Positions 7,475 through 15,595 of a stretch of DNA of 64,000 nt are shown one piece after another. The stretch lies in assembly GCA_964512635.1 (NCBI GenBank), contig CAZEJB010000012.1, forward strand, positions 42,213 to 106,212, read 5' to 3'. Position 1 is the stretch's first letter. The number at the start of each line of letters is the position of its first letter. The notes below the pieces were generated by a model. That model saw only the letters and a program-made list of their open reading frames with translations. It was not told the DNA's origin and searched no databases. The DNA is from JADZFO01 sp964512635. Its GTDB lineage: Bacteria > 4484-113 > JAFGCY01. A program made the translations under genes and the position numbers.

Positions 7475-10093
7475 TTGATACTGAACCAGAAAGTCGCTGA
7501 CAAGCTGCGCGAGCTGCCGGACAGCCCGGGCGTGTACCAGATGAAGAACCGCCGGGGCAAGATCCTTTACATCGGCAAGGCGCTGAACCTGAAGAACCGC
7601 GTCACGACCTATTTCCAAACCGGCGCGGAATATGACCCCAGAATCGCGCAGCTGGTGACGCGCATCGAGGATCTCGACTGGATCGTTGTGCCCTCCGAGA
7701 TGGATGCGCTGATCCTGGAAAGCTCGCTGATCCGCCAGTTCAAGCCCTTCTATAACACCAGCCTCAAGGACGACAAGAGCTACCCCTATATCAAGATCAC
7801 CACCGGCGAGCCCTACCCGCGGGTGATGATCACCCGGCGCTATATCCAGGATAAGGCCAAGTACTGGGGCCCGATGACCAATGTGATGGCGGTGCGCGCG
7901 GCGGTGAAGTTCATCGCCGGGCTCTTCCAGCTGCGCACCTGCAAGCTGGAGCTGGACGGGGTGAAGTTCATGCAGAAACCCTGCCTGGACTATCACCTCA
8001 AGCTCTGCTCCGGGCCCTGCGTGGACTACATCAAGAGGGACGAGTACCGCAAGACTACTCGCTATGCCATCGAGTTCTTCAACGGCCACTATGGCCGCGT
8101 GCTCTCCGAGCTGAAGCGCCGGATGGCCGAGCGGGCCGAGAAGCGCGACTATGAATCCGCCGCGCGCTACCGGGATTTGATCGGTGCGGTGGAGAACAGC
8201 TTCGCCCGCACGCGGATGATCGGCGCGCCGCACGAAAACATGGACATCGTCGGCGTGGCGCGCAGCAAGGACAAGGCCTGCGTGCTGATCATGCCGGTGC
8301 GCGACGGCCGCCTGGTCGGCGACCACAAGTACATCCTGAATCATCGCCTGAGCGAGGATGCTCAGGGTAGGGGCGTGGGCTTGTCCCCGCCCGAATCAGT
8401 TGATGTCGAGAATCGGAAGTCGGATGTCGCAATCGGCCAGGACGATGCCGAGAAATTGACCTTCACTGATTCCGACCTTCGACCTTCGACATTCGACAAT
8501 ACCCCGCCAGAGGATGAGCACACGATTGAGTTGATCAAGCCGACAGCACCTGAGGAGATCGACGACGTCCTCGCCGGCTTCATCAAACTGCACTATGCCA
8601 ACCCGCTGAACATCCCGCCGCGCATCGTGCTGCCCTACAACCCGCCGGATGCCGAGCTGCTGGCGCAGTGGCTGACCAACATCAAGGCGACAAGCGACGC
8701 CGACATTGAAGGCGTCGGCGTGCGGGCGACGGATGAGGTTCTCAAGACAAAAACGGTCGATAGTCGCAAGTCGATGGTCGAAGGCGATGCTACCAAGGCC
8801 GAGGGATCAGCTAAGGCGGATGAACCGGACGAAATCGACCAGCGACCATCGACCATCGACTCGTCATCCAACTCCGACGAGTCTGACTTGAAACCGGACG
8901 AGTCGAAGCCGAAGAAAAAGACGAAGGTCACCAAAGTCGTCCCGCTGGTTCAGGTTGTCTTTGAAGTGCCGAAGGCCGGCCAGCACTTTGACCTTTTGCA
9001 GATCGCCAATCAGAACGCCGCCGAGCGCCTGCATACCGAGCTTCTTGGCGCGCCGCACGACTTCGTGGTCAGCCCCGGCCAGCAGGCCCTGGCCGAACAC
9101 CTCGGCCTGCAGGAAGCGCCGCGCCGGGTGGAGGGCTATGACATCGCCAACCTGCAGGGCAAGCAGGCCACCGGCGCGATGGTGGTCAACATCGGCGGGC
9201 GTAAGGCCCCGCGCGAGTACCGCCTGTTCAACATTCGCCTGAAGGACACGCCAGACGACTTCGCCATGCTGCGCGAGACCCTGACCCGCCGCCTGACCCG
9301 CCTGCTGACCGACAGCAGGTGGGACACCGATGTTGACGTGATCATGCTCGACGGCGGCAAGGGCCAGCTCTCCAGCGGCAAGGAGGTGTTCCAGCTGCTG
9401 CAGGCCGACCCGCGTTGGACGCTGGAGCAGCGCGACCGCCTGAGCCGCATCAAGCTCTGCTCGCTGGCCAAGCAGGAAGAGCTGGTCTATCACTACCCGG
9501 GCCAGCCGCTGGGTGTAGTGGCGGGTCTTGACCCGCCTTCCTCGGGTCCTGTAGGGGCGGGGCAGAGTCCCCGCCCAGGTAGCAGCGGCGGCATCATTGC
9601 CGCGGAAAGAGCTGGCGGCAAAGCAGGTGCCCCTACTGAAGAGGGGGCGGACTCTGCCGCCCCCCTACAAGAAGAAAAAGACGAGGCAGGACTCACGCCT
9701 ACAGACTGGGGACCGGCGCAGGAGCTGCGCCTGGCGCGCACCGACCCCGGCCTTAGGCTGCTGGTCGGCCTGCGCGATGAGGCCCACCGCTATGGCAATG
9801 CCCAGCACGCCCTGCTGCGCGAGAAGGCGATGAAGCTCTCGGTGCTGGACACCATCCCCGGCGTAGGCCAGGTGCGCCAGCAGGCGCTGATCAAACACTT
9901 CGGCTCTGTCAAGCGCCTGCGCGAGGCCAGCGAAGAAGAGCTGGCCGCCGCGCCGGGCGTGGGGCCGAAGCTGGCCGGCGCGCTGCGCAAGTACCTCGAC
10001 CGCGACGAGCAGCTGGAAGAGATCAAGACCGAGACGCGCCGCGAGATGAAGATTCGCCGGATCAAGCGGCATAACGAGTTCAATAAGGAGTAG
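7475..10093 (+). CDS. uvrC: UvrABC excinuclease subunit C with three repeat-derived insertions
   Basis: UvrC makes the dual incisions of nucleotide excision repair. At 872 residues it is about 250 longer than usual. The GIY-YIG domain (residues about 12-95, SPGVYQMKNRRGKILYIGKA), the UVR segment (about 205-240), the RNase H-like nuclease (YDIANLQGKQATGAMVV, then VIMLDGGKGQL and RDEAHRYG) and C-terminal HhH motifs (LDTIPGVGQVRQ, APGVGPKLAG) are all intact. Extra sequence sits at residues about 296-346, 410-490 and 681-746. These stretches are encoded by the same hairpin-type repeats found between genes here, and the frame stays open. Translation begins at TTG. The 3' end ties to the next gene through an AAGGAG ribosome-binding site inside the last codons. 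Confidence 0.93.
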   Translation: MILNQKVADKLRELPDSPGVYQMKNRRGKILYIGKALNLKNRVTTYFQTGAEYDPRIAQLVTRIEDLDWIVVPSEMDALILESSLIRQFKPFYNTSLKDDKSYPYIKITTGEPYPRVMITRRYIQDKAKYWGPMTNVMAVRAAVKFIAGLFQLRTCKLELDGVKFMQKPCLDYHLKLCSGPCVDYIKRDEYRKTTRYAIEFFNGHYGRVLSELKRRMAERAEKRDYESAARYRDLIGAVENSFARTRMIGAPHENMDIVGVARSKDKACVLIMPVRDGRLVGDHKYILNHRLSEDAQGRGVGLSPPESVDVENRKSDVAIGQDDAEKLTFTDSDLRPSTFDNTPPEDEHTIELIKPTAPEEIDDVLAGFIKLHYANPLNIPPRIVLPYNPPDAELLAQWLTNIKATSDADIEGVGVRATDEVLKTKTVDSRKSMVEGDATKAEGSAKADEPDEIDQRPSTIDSSSNSDESDLKPDESKPKKKTKVTKVVPLVQVVFEVPKAGQHFDLLQIANQNAAERLHTELLGAPHDFVVSPGQQALAEHLGLQEAPRRVEGYDIANLQGKQATGAMVVNIGGRKAPREYRLFNIRLKDTPDDFAMLRETLTRRLTRLLTDSRWDTDVDVIMLDGGKGQLSSGKEVFQLLQADPRWTLEQRDRLSRIKLCSLAKQEELVYHYPGQPLGVVAGLDPPSSGPVGAGQSPRPGSSGGIIAAERAGGKAGAPTEEGADSAAPLQEEKDEAGLTPTDWGPAQELRLARTDPGLRLLVGLRDEAHRYGNAQHALLREKAMKLSVLDTIPGVGQVRQQALIKHFGSVKRLREASEEELAAAPGVGPKLAGALRKYLDRDEQLEEIKTETRREMKIRRIKRHNEFNKE
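8367..8500. repeat. hairpin repeats inserted in uvrC, site 1
   Basis: GTAGGGGCGTGGGCTTGTCC begins a palindromic unit (8367-8392). It is followed by two facing tracts of TCGG/TCGA-rich heptamer-like units (left about 8405-8436, right about 8471-8498) that are imperfect reverse complements. All of it is translated in frame in uvrC. Confidence 0.65.
8755..8872. repeat. inverted heptamer-like repeats inserted in uvrC, site 2
   Basis: The left arm (about 8756-8790) consists of GTCGATAGTCGCAAGTCGAT-like units. The right arm (about 8835-8870) consists of GCGACCATCGACCATCGAC-like units and is roughly the reverse complement. It is read in frame as Ser/Asp/Lys-rich protein. Confidence 0.6.
9511..9670. 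repeat. cluster of palindromic repeats inserted in uvrC, site 3
   Basis: At least four units are visible: 9515-9538 (GTAGTGGCGGG, loop, CCCGCC), 9551-9576 (GTAGGGGCGGGG, loop, CCCCGCCC), 9585-9600 (GGCGGCATCATTGCCG, the same core as at 27883-27900) and 9643-9668 (inverted copy ending CCCCCCTAC). All are in frame within uvrC. Confidence 0.7.
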
Positions 10094-10095
10094 CA

Positions 10096-10788
10096 TTGCA
10101 CAGGGCCGCCGCAGATGTCGCCAGATTCCTGAATTCCTTCAGGAAGTTATGGCTGCCTCTGGTTCTGATTGCGCTGCTCAGCCTGGCCAGCGTGGAGCTG
10201 ATGCGGCGCCTGCCGTGTGCCCAGATAAAGTACCAGGTAGACCTGAATTCATGGCGTTCGGTAAAGACCACGCGAGTATGGAATCTGCCGCCTCGTACCA
10301 TCATCAGCGAAACAGAGGCTTCGCGGTTTTACCGCGAGCACTTCGGTACGCCGCCAGAGAATCAGGAACTGGCGCTGGATTCTGACTTGTCAGTAAGCAT
10401 CACTGGCGAGATAATCGCGCAGGTCAATGGATATGCAGGCGCACCGGATGTGCAGGAGCTCAAGGCTGCGATTGGTGAAACTCCCGACCTGCCGCGCGGC
10501 ATCGACTGGCCCGAGGGTCACTCTGTTGCGGTCAAGCAAAGAATACTCACGGACTACTTCGAGATAGTCAGACAGTCTGGTGGCTATGATCGTGGTTACC
10601 TGACTTTCGCCAATCACTTCCTTTGGTCAGCATTCAAGCTGCGCGGCGACATGACGCCTGAAGATCTGCCCAGCGTTGAGGCTGTGATAGCCGGAAATGT
10701 CTGGGTCGAGTTTAAGCAGAAGATGCCCGGTTATGACGCGCTCCCAAGTCGTGAAATGCAGGACTGGGAAAGGCAGCGCTTCAAGTAG
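10096..10788 (+). CDS. hypothetical membrane-anchored protein
   Basis: A 230-residue protein that I do not recognise. One N-terminal membrane segment (about residues 17-35, LWLPLVLIALLSLASVELM) precedes a soluble, charged domain of about 190 residues without repeats or a Cys motif. It starts at TTG with the ribosome-binding site AAGGAG lying inside the end of uvrC (10085-10090), so it is probably translated from the uvrC transcript. It lies between uvrC and a truncated acetyltransferase gene. The neighbouring 11159 gene occupies the equivalent place after the duplicated uvrC tail, but the two proteins show no obvious similarity. Confidence 0.6.
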   Translation: MHRAAADVARFLNSFRKLWLPLVLIALLSLASVELMRRLPCAQIKYQVDLNSWRSVKTTRVWNLPPRTIISETEASRFYREHFGTPPENQELALDSDLSVSITGEIIAQVNGYAGAPDVQELKAAIGETPDLPRGIDWPEGHSVAVKQRILTDYFEIVRQSGGYDRGYLTFANHFLWSAFKLRGDMTPEDLPSVEAVIAGNVWVEFKQKMPGYDALPSREMQDWERQRFK

Positions 10789-10794
10789 TTGCTT

Positions 10795-10985
10795 CTAGTT
10801 ACGCCACTGCTCCGCGGTGATCACATACACGAGGTTCACAGGGCGCGGCGGTGGAAGCTCTTGCTCGTGGCTGTAGCGCATCCCCAGTTTGATCAGCAGG
10901 GCCCTGGAGGCCGCGTTGTCCGGGTGGTGCTCGCGCCAGACGCTCTCTGCGCCAAGCATTCCAAAGACATGCTGCAGCAGCGCGC
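10795..10985 (-). pseudogene. 3' fragment of a GNAT acetyltransferase gene
   Basis: The minus strand reads about 60 residues (for example SRALLIKLGMRYSHEQELPP ... VYVITAEQW) that align without gaps to the C-terminal part of the intact acetyltransferase at 11807-12403, at roughly three-quarters identity. The N-terminal two-thirds, with most of the acetyl-CoA fold, is missing. At its 5' side the fragment joins the duplicated uvrC tail at the shared sequence GCGCGCTGCGC, a likely microhomology junction. It is not expected to be functional. Confidence 0.8.
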
Positions 10986-11095
10986 TGCGCAAGTGCCTCG
11001 ACCGCGACGAGCAGCTGGAGGAGATCCAGACCGAGACGCGCCGCGAGATGAAGATCCGCCGGATCAAGCGGCATAACGAGTTCAACAAGGAATAG
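10980..11095 (+). pseudogene. duplicated 3' end of uvrC
   Basis: About 110 bases repeat the uvrC terminus (9978-10093), ending in the same RHNEFNKE and a stop. I count six base differences. Four are synonymous third-position changes and two change a residue (Tyr to Cys, Lys to Gln). That bias suggests the copy came from a uvrC evolving under selection, for example a related strain, rather than from recent neutral decay. It lacks any start or catalytic domain. Confidence 0.85.
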
Positions 11096-11146
11096 CGACA
11101 CCCGAGTGCCAGCGGGCAATCGGCTGTCCAGCGCTAGTCAGCGTGC

Positions 11147-11152
11147 TAAATT
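11147..11152 (+). promoter_or_regulatory. -10-like box, leaderless start of 11159 gene
   Basis: TAAATT is followed by six bases and the ATG at 11159, with no ribosome-binding site. Confidence 0.35.
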
Positions 11153-11158
11153 CTATGC

Positions 11159-11764
11159 ATGAAGCAACACAGATTAGTCCTGCTTGCTATCGCAGTGCTT
11201 GGCGGCTTGCTGGCCATCGGTATCGTCCTGGTACTGAAGTGGGGCCGTCCCAGTAATGCCTACAGCTATGACCTTGGTTCCGGCGAAGCCATCTGCCGCA
11301 GCTATGTTTGCGGGCTGAAATGGCGCACGCTGCGTCGGCGGGAGAACTTCAGCCTCGCCTATGAGCAGTATGTTGGCGCCATGCCGGCCAGAGCTGCCGA
11401 GCAGCGGCTGGGCGCCCAGCGGCTGTCCCCCTTTGCCGACCCCTGGGCCGGACACTTCGATAAGTACGGGGATGGCGCGGGCCTGCTGGAACTTGTTGGC
11501 TCGGCCTGCCTCGGCCAGCAGACAAAAACCAGCATGCTGCCACCTCCTGACATCGATGATGGCGCCAAGGCCGCGCTGCTGGAGTATGCCCGGCTGCAGG
11601 CCGCAGCTGGCAGCCAGAGCGCCGTGGCCTGCCGGGTCAAGCTCGGACGCCTGATGAACAAATGTCTCGCACAGAAGAAGCTGCTGGATCAGCGGGCCTT
11701 GCTGGCCGAGGGATTGCTGATCAATGGCGAAGGTGCGGCAGGCTTTGCGGATGTCACAAAGTGA
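11159..11764 (+). CDS. hypothetical membrane-anchored protein
   Basis: A 201-residue protein of unknown family. Residues 5-27 (LVLLAIAVLGGLLAIGIVLVL) form a signal anchor. The rest is a mostly helical, Ala/Leu-rich soluble domain with scattered Cys (CRSYVCG near 45, then single Cys residues further on). It follows the duplicated uvrC tail and is convergent with the GNAT gene; the 42-base gap has no visible terminator. No function can be assigned. Confidence 0.55.
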   Translation: MKQHRLVLLAIAVLGGLLAIGIVLVLKWGRPSNAYSYDLGSGEAICRSYVCGLKWRTLRRRENFSLAYEQYVGAMPARAAEQRLGAQRLSPFADPWAGHFDKYGDGAGLLELVGSACLGQQTKTSMLPPPDIDDGAKAALLEYARLQAAAGSQSAVACRVKLGRLMNKCLAQKKLLDQRALLAEGLLINGEGAAGFADVTK

Positions 11765-11806
11765 AGCAGGCACGCGCAAGGAAGAATCCCTTGACTCGCA
11801 GACCAT

Positions 11807-12403
11807 TCAGAGCCTGCTTTTTCCTGTGGTTACTATTGGACTCCTGGGGCTGCTCGGCTGCTGCCACTGCTCGGCAGTGATCATGTGCACCAGGTTCGGC
11901 GGGCGTGGCGGCGTAAGCTCCTCGATATGCGAGTAGCGCATACCGAGCTTGAGCAACAGAGCTCTGGATGCCTCGTTCGCCGGATCATGTCCGCCCCAGA
12001 CGCTCTTCGCGCCAAGCGTCCCAAAGGCATGCTGCAGCACCGCGCTGGCGGCTTCAAATCCGAAACCGCGGCCATGGAAGCAGGGCCGCAGATAAAAGCC
12101 GTGCTCATAGCTGCCGTCTTCGGGCGGACGCAGGCCGCAGCAGCCGACGAAGCTGTCCGCAGTCCTGGCGTCAGAAGTGCTGCCGCCGCGCAGCCAGAGC
12201 TGCCAGTACTGCACGCCGGCCAGGCGGTCGAACTCAAGGTGCCGCTCAAAACGCCGCCGGACCTGTTCATCGCTCAGCGGCCCGCCGATGTAGCGCGACA
12301 CCTCCGGGTCGCCCCAGAGCAGCCGGGCCAGTTGCAAGTCGTCCGCGCCCCAGCGGCGGAAGCTCAGGCGCGCGGTTGGCGGCGGGATCAGACTGCTGCC
12401 CAT
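11807..12403 (-). CDS. GNAT-family N-acetyltransferase (RimJ/RimL type)
   Basis: A 198-residue protein. TARLSFRRWGADDLQLARLL at the start, FVGCCGLRPPEDGSYEHGFYL in the middle and the acetyl-CoA-binding region HGRGFGFEAASAVLQHAFGT are typical of the RimJ/RimL-like branch of GNAT enzymes, which acetylate protein N-termini or small amines. The conserved NEASRALLLKLGMRY segment completes the fold. A partial second copy lies at 10795-10985. The extreme C-terminus (about 20 residues after ITAEQWQQ) is longer than in the fragment. There is no ribosome-binding site; an extended -10 (TGGGATAAT) lies 8 nt before the ATG. Confidence 0.85.
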   Translation of the reverse strand: MGSSLIPPPTARLSFRRWGADDLQLARLLWGDPEVSRYIGGPLSDEQVRRRFERHLEFDRLAGVQYWQLWLRGGSTSDARTADSFVGCCGLRPPEDGSYEHGFYLRPCFHGRGFGFEAASAVLQHAFGTLGAKSVWGGHDPANEASRALLLKLGMRYSHIEELTPPRPPNLVHMITAEQWQQPSSPRSPIVTTGKSRL

Positions 12404-12411
12404 AGGCAGCG

Positions 12412-12417
12412 ATTATC
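12412..12417 (-). promoter_or_regulatory. extended -10, leaderless start of GNAT gene
   Basis: On the minus strand TGGGATAAT (TG dinucleotide plus GATAAT) lies 8 nt before the ATG at 12403. Confidence 0.45.
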
Positions 12418-12469
12418 CCAGCGCGCAGACCGGTGTTCTGCCGCCATCTCTGTCCTCTGCCCTTCCCCG

Positions 12470-12475
12470 TATAAT
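12470..12475 (+). promoter_or_regulatory. consensus -10, leaderless start of PNP gene
   Basis: A perfect TATAAT is followed by nine bases and the ATG at 12485. No ribosome-binding site is present, and the box is too close to the start for a normal leader. Confidence 0.6.
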
Positions 12476-12484
12476 CCTCTCCCA

Positions 12485-13327
12485 ATGCAGGACTTCGTCA
12501 CTTACATGGAGCAGGCCGGCAAGGCCGCGGGCTGGCTGCGCCAGGCCGGGCTGGCCCCCGCCGATATCGTGATCCAGTGCGGCTCCGGCCTTTCACTGCT
12601 GACCCACACGCTCCTTGACGGCATTGACGGCTGGCTCGGCGTGCCGATGGCCGAAGTGCCGCAGCTTCCGCAAAGCGCCGTCGCCGGCCATGGCCGCGAG
12701 ATCATCGGCGCCTGGATCAAGGGCGTGCGCGTGCTGATCGTCACCGGCCGCGTCCATCTTTACGAAGGCCACAGCGCCGAGCGCGTGGGCTTTATCGCCG
12801 CGGTGGCGCAGGCCTGCGGGGCGAAGCTCTTTATCCTGACCAACGCCGCGGGCGGGCTGAACCAGCACTTCCGCACCGGCGAGCTGATGCTGCACAACGA
12901 CATGATCAACTTCCAGGGCGACTACGCCGTGGCCAACCTGCGGCTTGACGATCCGGCCCAGCGCTTCATCGACCCCAAGCCGCCCTATGACCTCGCGCGC
13001 AGCGCCCAGCTTGGCGCGGCGCTCCAGGGCGCCGGGCTCAATGTGCATCAGGGGGTCTATATCGGCGTGCGCGGGCCGATGTATGAAACCCGGGCCGAGC
13101 TGGCGATGTTCCGCAGCTTTGGCGCGGATGCCATCGGCATGAGCAGCATCCCGGAGATCAGCGTCTGCAACCTGCTAAAGCTGCCGGTCGCCGGCCTGAG
13201 CCTGATCACCAACGAGTGCTTCGCGCCGGACCCGGTGAACCATGAAGAAGTCATGAGCGAGAGCCGCAACGCGGCGGCACGGCTGGGCCGCGGGCTGCGT
13301 CGCTTCATCGAAGACTGGCGCGCCTGA
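12485..13327 (+). CDS. purine nucleoside phosphorylase, trimeric (class I) type
   Basis: A 280-residue enzyme expected to cleave purine (deoxy)nucleosides with phosphate to free base and (deoxy)ribose-1-phosphate in cytosolic purine salvage. Visible family blocks are IVIQCGSGLSLL near residue 25, VTGRVHLYEGHS near 88 with the phosphate-binding Arg/His, ILTNAAGGLN near 117, GPMYETRAEL (substrate Tyr/Glu), then DAIGMSSIPE and SLITNECF, equivalent to the base-binding Asn segment. The reading frame is open 200 codons further upstream, but that part is antisense to the GNAT gene. The ATG at 12485 gives the normal family length and follows a consensus -10. Confidence 0.9.
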   Translation: MQDFVTYMEQAGKAAGWLRQAGLAPADIVIQCGSGLSLLTHTLLDGIDGWLGVPMAEVPQLPQSAVAGHGREIIGAWIKGVRVLIVTGRVHLYEGHSAERVGFIAAVAQACGAKLFILTNAAGGLNQHFRTGELMLHNDMINFQGDYAVANLRLDDPAQRFIDPKPPYDLARSAQLGAALQGAGLNVHQGVYIGVRGPMYETRAELAMFRSFGADAIGMSSIPEISVCNLLKLPVAGLSLITNECFAPDPVNHEEVMSESRNAAARLGRGLRRFIEDWRA

Positions 13328-13391
13328 GAGGTTGGCGGGCCTGACAAGCCGGCACGCCTGACAAGCTGGCGTCGCCTGCCGGGATCTGCGC

Positions 13392-14366
13392 CTAGTTCAG
13401 GTTGGCCAGGGTGTTGCCGGCCGGGTTCTTCACCGCTGGCTGCACGGGCGGCGGGGTGGCGGACACAGGCAGCAGCACCGGGGACTCGCGGCGCGCGGCC
13501 GGAATGTCCTCCAGCGGTCGCTGCGGCAGCACGGGCGAATCGACAGGCCGTGCAGCGACGGACGCATCATGTGTCAGCGGATTCACCTGCAGGTCCGCAG
13601 GTGCCGCGTCCTCAGGCTGCTTAAGGAAGGACAGGTGCGCATAGCTGCTGAGGTCCAGAGTCGGCGCCGCCAGCAGATCGCCCAGCCGGGCCACCGAGGT
13701 GGTCTCGTACTCCGCCTCGGAGTCGCTGTCCGGATAAGGCTGACCGCGGTAGGGCCCGGTGAACACTCGGCAGGTCAGGAAGCCCAGGAAGCGCGGGGTG
13801 CGGAAGTCCTTGGAGGGTTGGTCGGCCACAAAGAGAATCTGGTTCGACGGCAGCTCCAGCAGGTCGCGCATCTCACGGAAGGGACGCGGATCCGGTCGGC
13901 GGGAACGCACGCCGTCGATGCTGTCGCTATAGACAATGCTGCGGATGTACTTATGCAGGCCCAACGCCTGGACCTTGGCCTTCTGGGCCTCCACCGGGCC
14001 GTCGGCGATCAGCGCCAGACGGTAGCGCCGGCTGAGGTCAAGCAGGGTTTCCTGCACACCGGGGTAAAGCTCCCATTCCAGGCCCTGGCCCAGGTAGTGG
14101 CCAGCGGCGTCATGCAGCGCCTTGATGTTGCTGCCGCTGTCGCTTTGCATGCAGCCCAGCAGGATGGCGTTGTAGATATCGTGGCCAAAGTCCTGATGCG
14201 TTTCCAGGTAGTTATCAATGGCGCGGTCGACTGCAGAGCTGCTCAGCCCGCGGACACGCCCGGCATGGCGCAGAGCCGCCACACACCACTGGTTTGCGTC
14301 AAAGAGCGTGTTGTCGAGGTCAAGGACAATCGCACTAACACGGCTCAGCCTGTTGCCTTCCTGCAT
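13392..14366 (-). CDS. HAD-superfamily hydrolase, paralogue 1
   Basis: A 324-residue HAD phosphohydrolase-like protein. Motif I is IVLDLDNTLFD (nucleophile Asp), motif II IADG, motif III RRPDPRPF (Arg in the usual Lys position) and motif IV ILFVADQPSKDF. The helical cap between motifs I and II is of the subfamily I kind seen in pyrimidine 5'-nucleotidase and YjjG relatives. Beyond the HAD core (about residue 245) a Pro-rich tail of about 80 residues has no match in the other two copies. An AAGGCGG ribosome-binding site selects the second in-frame ATG. It is the last of three tandem paralogues (16519, 15438, 14366), all on the minus strand. Confidence 0.82.
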   Translation of the reverse strand: MQEGNRLSRVSAIVLDLDNTLFDANQWCVAALRHAGRVRGLSSSAVDRAIDNYLETHQDFGHDIYNAILLGCMQSDSGSNIKALHDAAGHYLGQGLEWELYPGVQETLLDLSRRYRLALIADGPVEAQKAKVQALGLHKYIRSIVYSDSIDGVRSRRPDPRPFREMRDLLELPSNQILFVADQPSKDFRTPRFLGFLTCRVFTGPYRGQPYPDSDSEAEYETTSVARLGDLLAAPTLDLSSYAHLSFLKQPEDAAPADLQVNPLTHDASVAARPVDSPVLPQRPLEDIPAARRESPVLLPVSATPPPVQPAVKNPAGNTLANLN

Positions 14367-14685
14367 ATTCCGCCTTCCCCCTGGCTGCAGCACCGCCGCA
14401 GCACGGATGCAGAGTATTTCGACCGTTTATCAACAGCCTTCAGCATCCGATTGGTACTGGTTAAGCTTACAACAAGTATTTTACCCTCTGCAAACCTATC
14501 AATTCCTAAATTTAACCCGGTGAGGCGGACTGAGCCGCTGAGGAGAAAATTCGGGATGGGGCCGGAGCATTAGCTGGCCTGGAGAGTGGTCTGGCAGGCT
14601 TGGTTTACACGCAGGCGATCGGCGAGGGCCTCTGTGGGGAGTCTTATCCGGCAGGACCGCTGATTGCAGTACTTATCAGGTAGTA
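14367..14685. other. intergenic region between HAD paralogues 1 and 2
   Basis: 319 bases. The part near 14450-14520 is distinctly AT-richer, and on the minus strand it includes TTGATA with an AT-rich stretch about 17 bases on, a possible promoter for the 13392-14366 gene. I see no RNA gene. Confidence 0.3.
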
Positions 14686-15438
14686 CTACTTGAGAAAGTG
14701 CAGGCCGGAGCGCAGGCGCGTGTTGCGGTGCCGTTCACCTTTGGACAGCAGTTCGGGCAGTCGCGCCGCGGAGGTAAGCTCAAAGTCAGCCCGCGACTCG
14801 CGGTCCGGGTAGTGGCGGCGGCGATGCGGGCCGGTAAACACGCGGCAGGACGGCATGCCGATCAGCCGGGCGCAGGCGAAGTCGCGCACCGGGTCATCGG
14901 CGATAAACAGTATGCTGCCGGGGTCGAGCTTCAGGCGCAGGGCACAGTGCTCAAGCCCGCGGGGATCCGGGCGGCGGCAGCGCGGACCGTCCAGCTCGTC
15001 GCTGTAAATGACTTCATGAAACAAGGGCTCAACGCGCAGCGCTTCCACCTTGGAGCGCTGTGTCTCTTGTCGCCCGTCGCAGAGCAGGACCAGGCGATAA
15101 AGCTTGCCGGCCGCCAGCAGGGATTCCACCACTCCCGGATAGGGCAGCCAGGTGTGGCCCTGGCCGCTGTAGCTCTGCACCGCATCATGCAGAGCACGGA
15201 TATTCACGCCGCTGTCGCTCTGCGACGAGGCCTGCAGCAGGGCGTTATAGAGGCTGGGGTCAAGCAGGTTCTGGCGCAGTTCGTAATCGCTGATTACACG
15301 CTGACTGGCTTCGGGATTCAGCCCGCGCAGATCCGCGCCGGCTTGCAGAGCCGCCAGCTGCCAGACCTGGGCATCAAACAGAGTGTCGTCTAGATCAAAG
15401 ACGAGCGCACGCAGGCGCGCAATAGCGCTTTCCGGCAA
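14686..15438 (-). CDS. HAD-superfamily hydrolase, paralogue 2
   Basis: A 250-residue HAD protein and the shortest of the three copies, lacking any C-terminal tail. Motifs: LVFDLDDTLFDAQVWQLAAL (I), LLCDGRQETQRSKVEAL (II region), CRRPDPRGL (III, Arg for Lys) and ILFIADDPVRDFACARL (IV). The shared block SDSGVNIRALHDAVQSYSGQ matches SDSGSNIKALHDAAGHYLGQ of paralogue 1, showing recent common origin. The TTG start has a GGGGGAAG ribosome-binding site. The substrate is unknown. Spacing of about 150-300 bases between copies argues for separate transcription or an operon with long leaders. Confidence 0.82.
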   Translation of the reverse strand: MPESAIARLRALVFDLDDTLFDAQVWQLAALQAGADLRGLNPEASQRVISDYELRQNLLDPSLYNALLQASSQSDSGVNIRALHDAVQSYSGQGHTWLPYPGVVESLLAAGKLYRLVLLCDGRQETQRSKVEALRVEPLFHEVIYSDELDGPRCRRPDPRGLEHCALRLKLDPGSILFIADDPVRDFACARLIGMPSCRVFTGPHRRRHYPDRESRADFELTSAARLPELLSKGERHRNTRLRSGLHFLK

Positions 15439-15595
15439 TTAACTTCCCCCGAAATCAGTCCGCGCTGCGGGCCAGCACCGCCGGCCCGCTCCTGAACCTT
15501 GAACAGCCATGCAAGGTCAGGTGGCGACCGGAGATACTAGCACAGCAAAGCCGCCATCTCAGGTTAAGTTCGGGTCAAACCGGCTGCGGACAGGT

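Noticed and set aside
11885..12484. 200-codon upstream extension of the PNP reading frame
   Set aside because: It is antisense to the intact GNAT gene and lacks family similarity; the ATG at 12485 gives a normal-length enzyme.
14640..14690. Terminator after HAD paralogue 2
   Set aside because: Only a weak GTACT/AGTAC pairing without a T-run.
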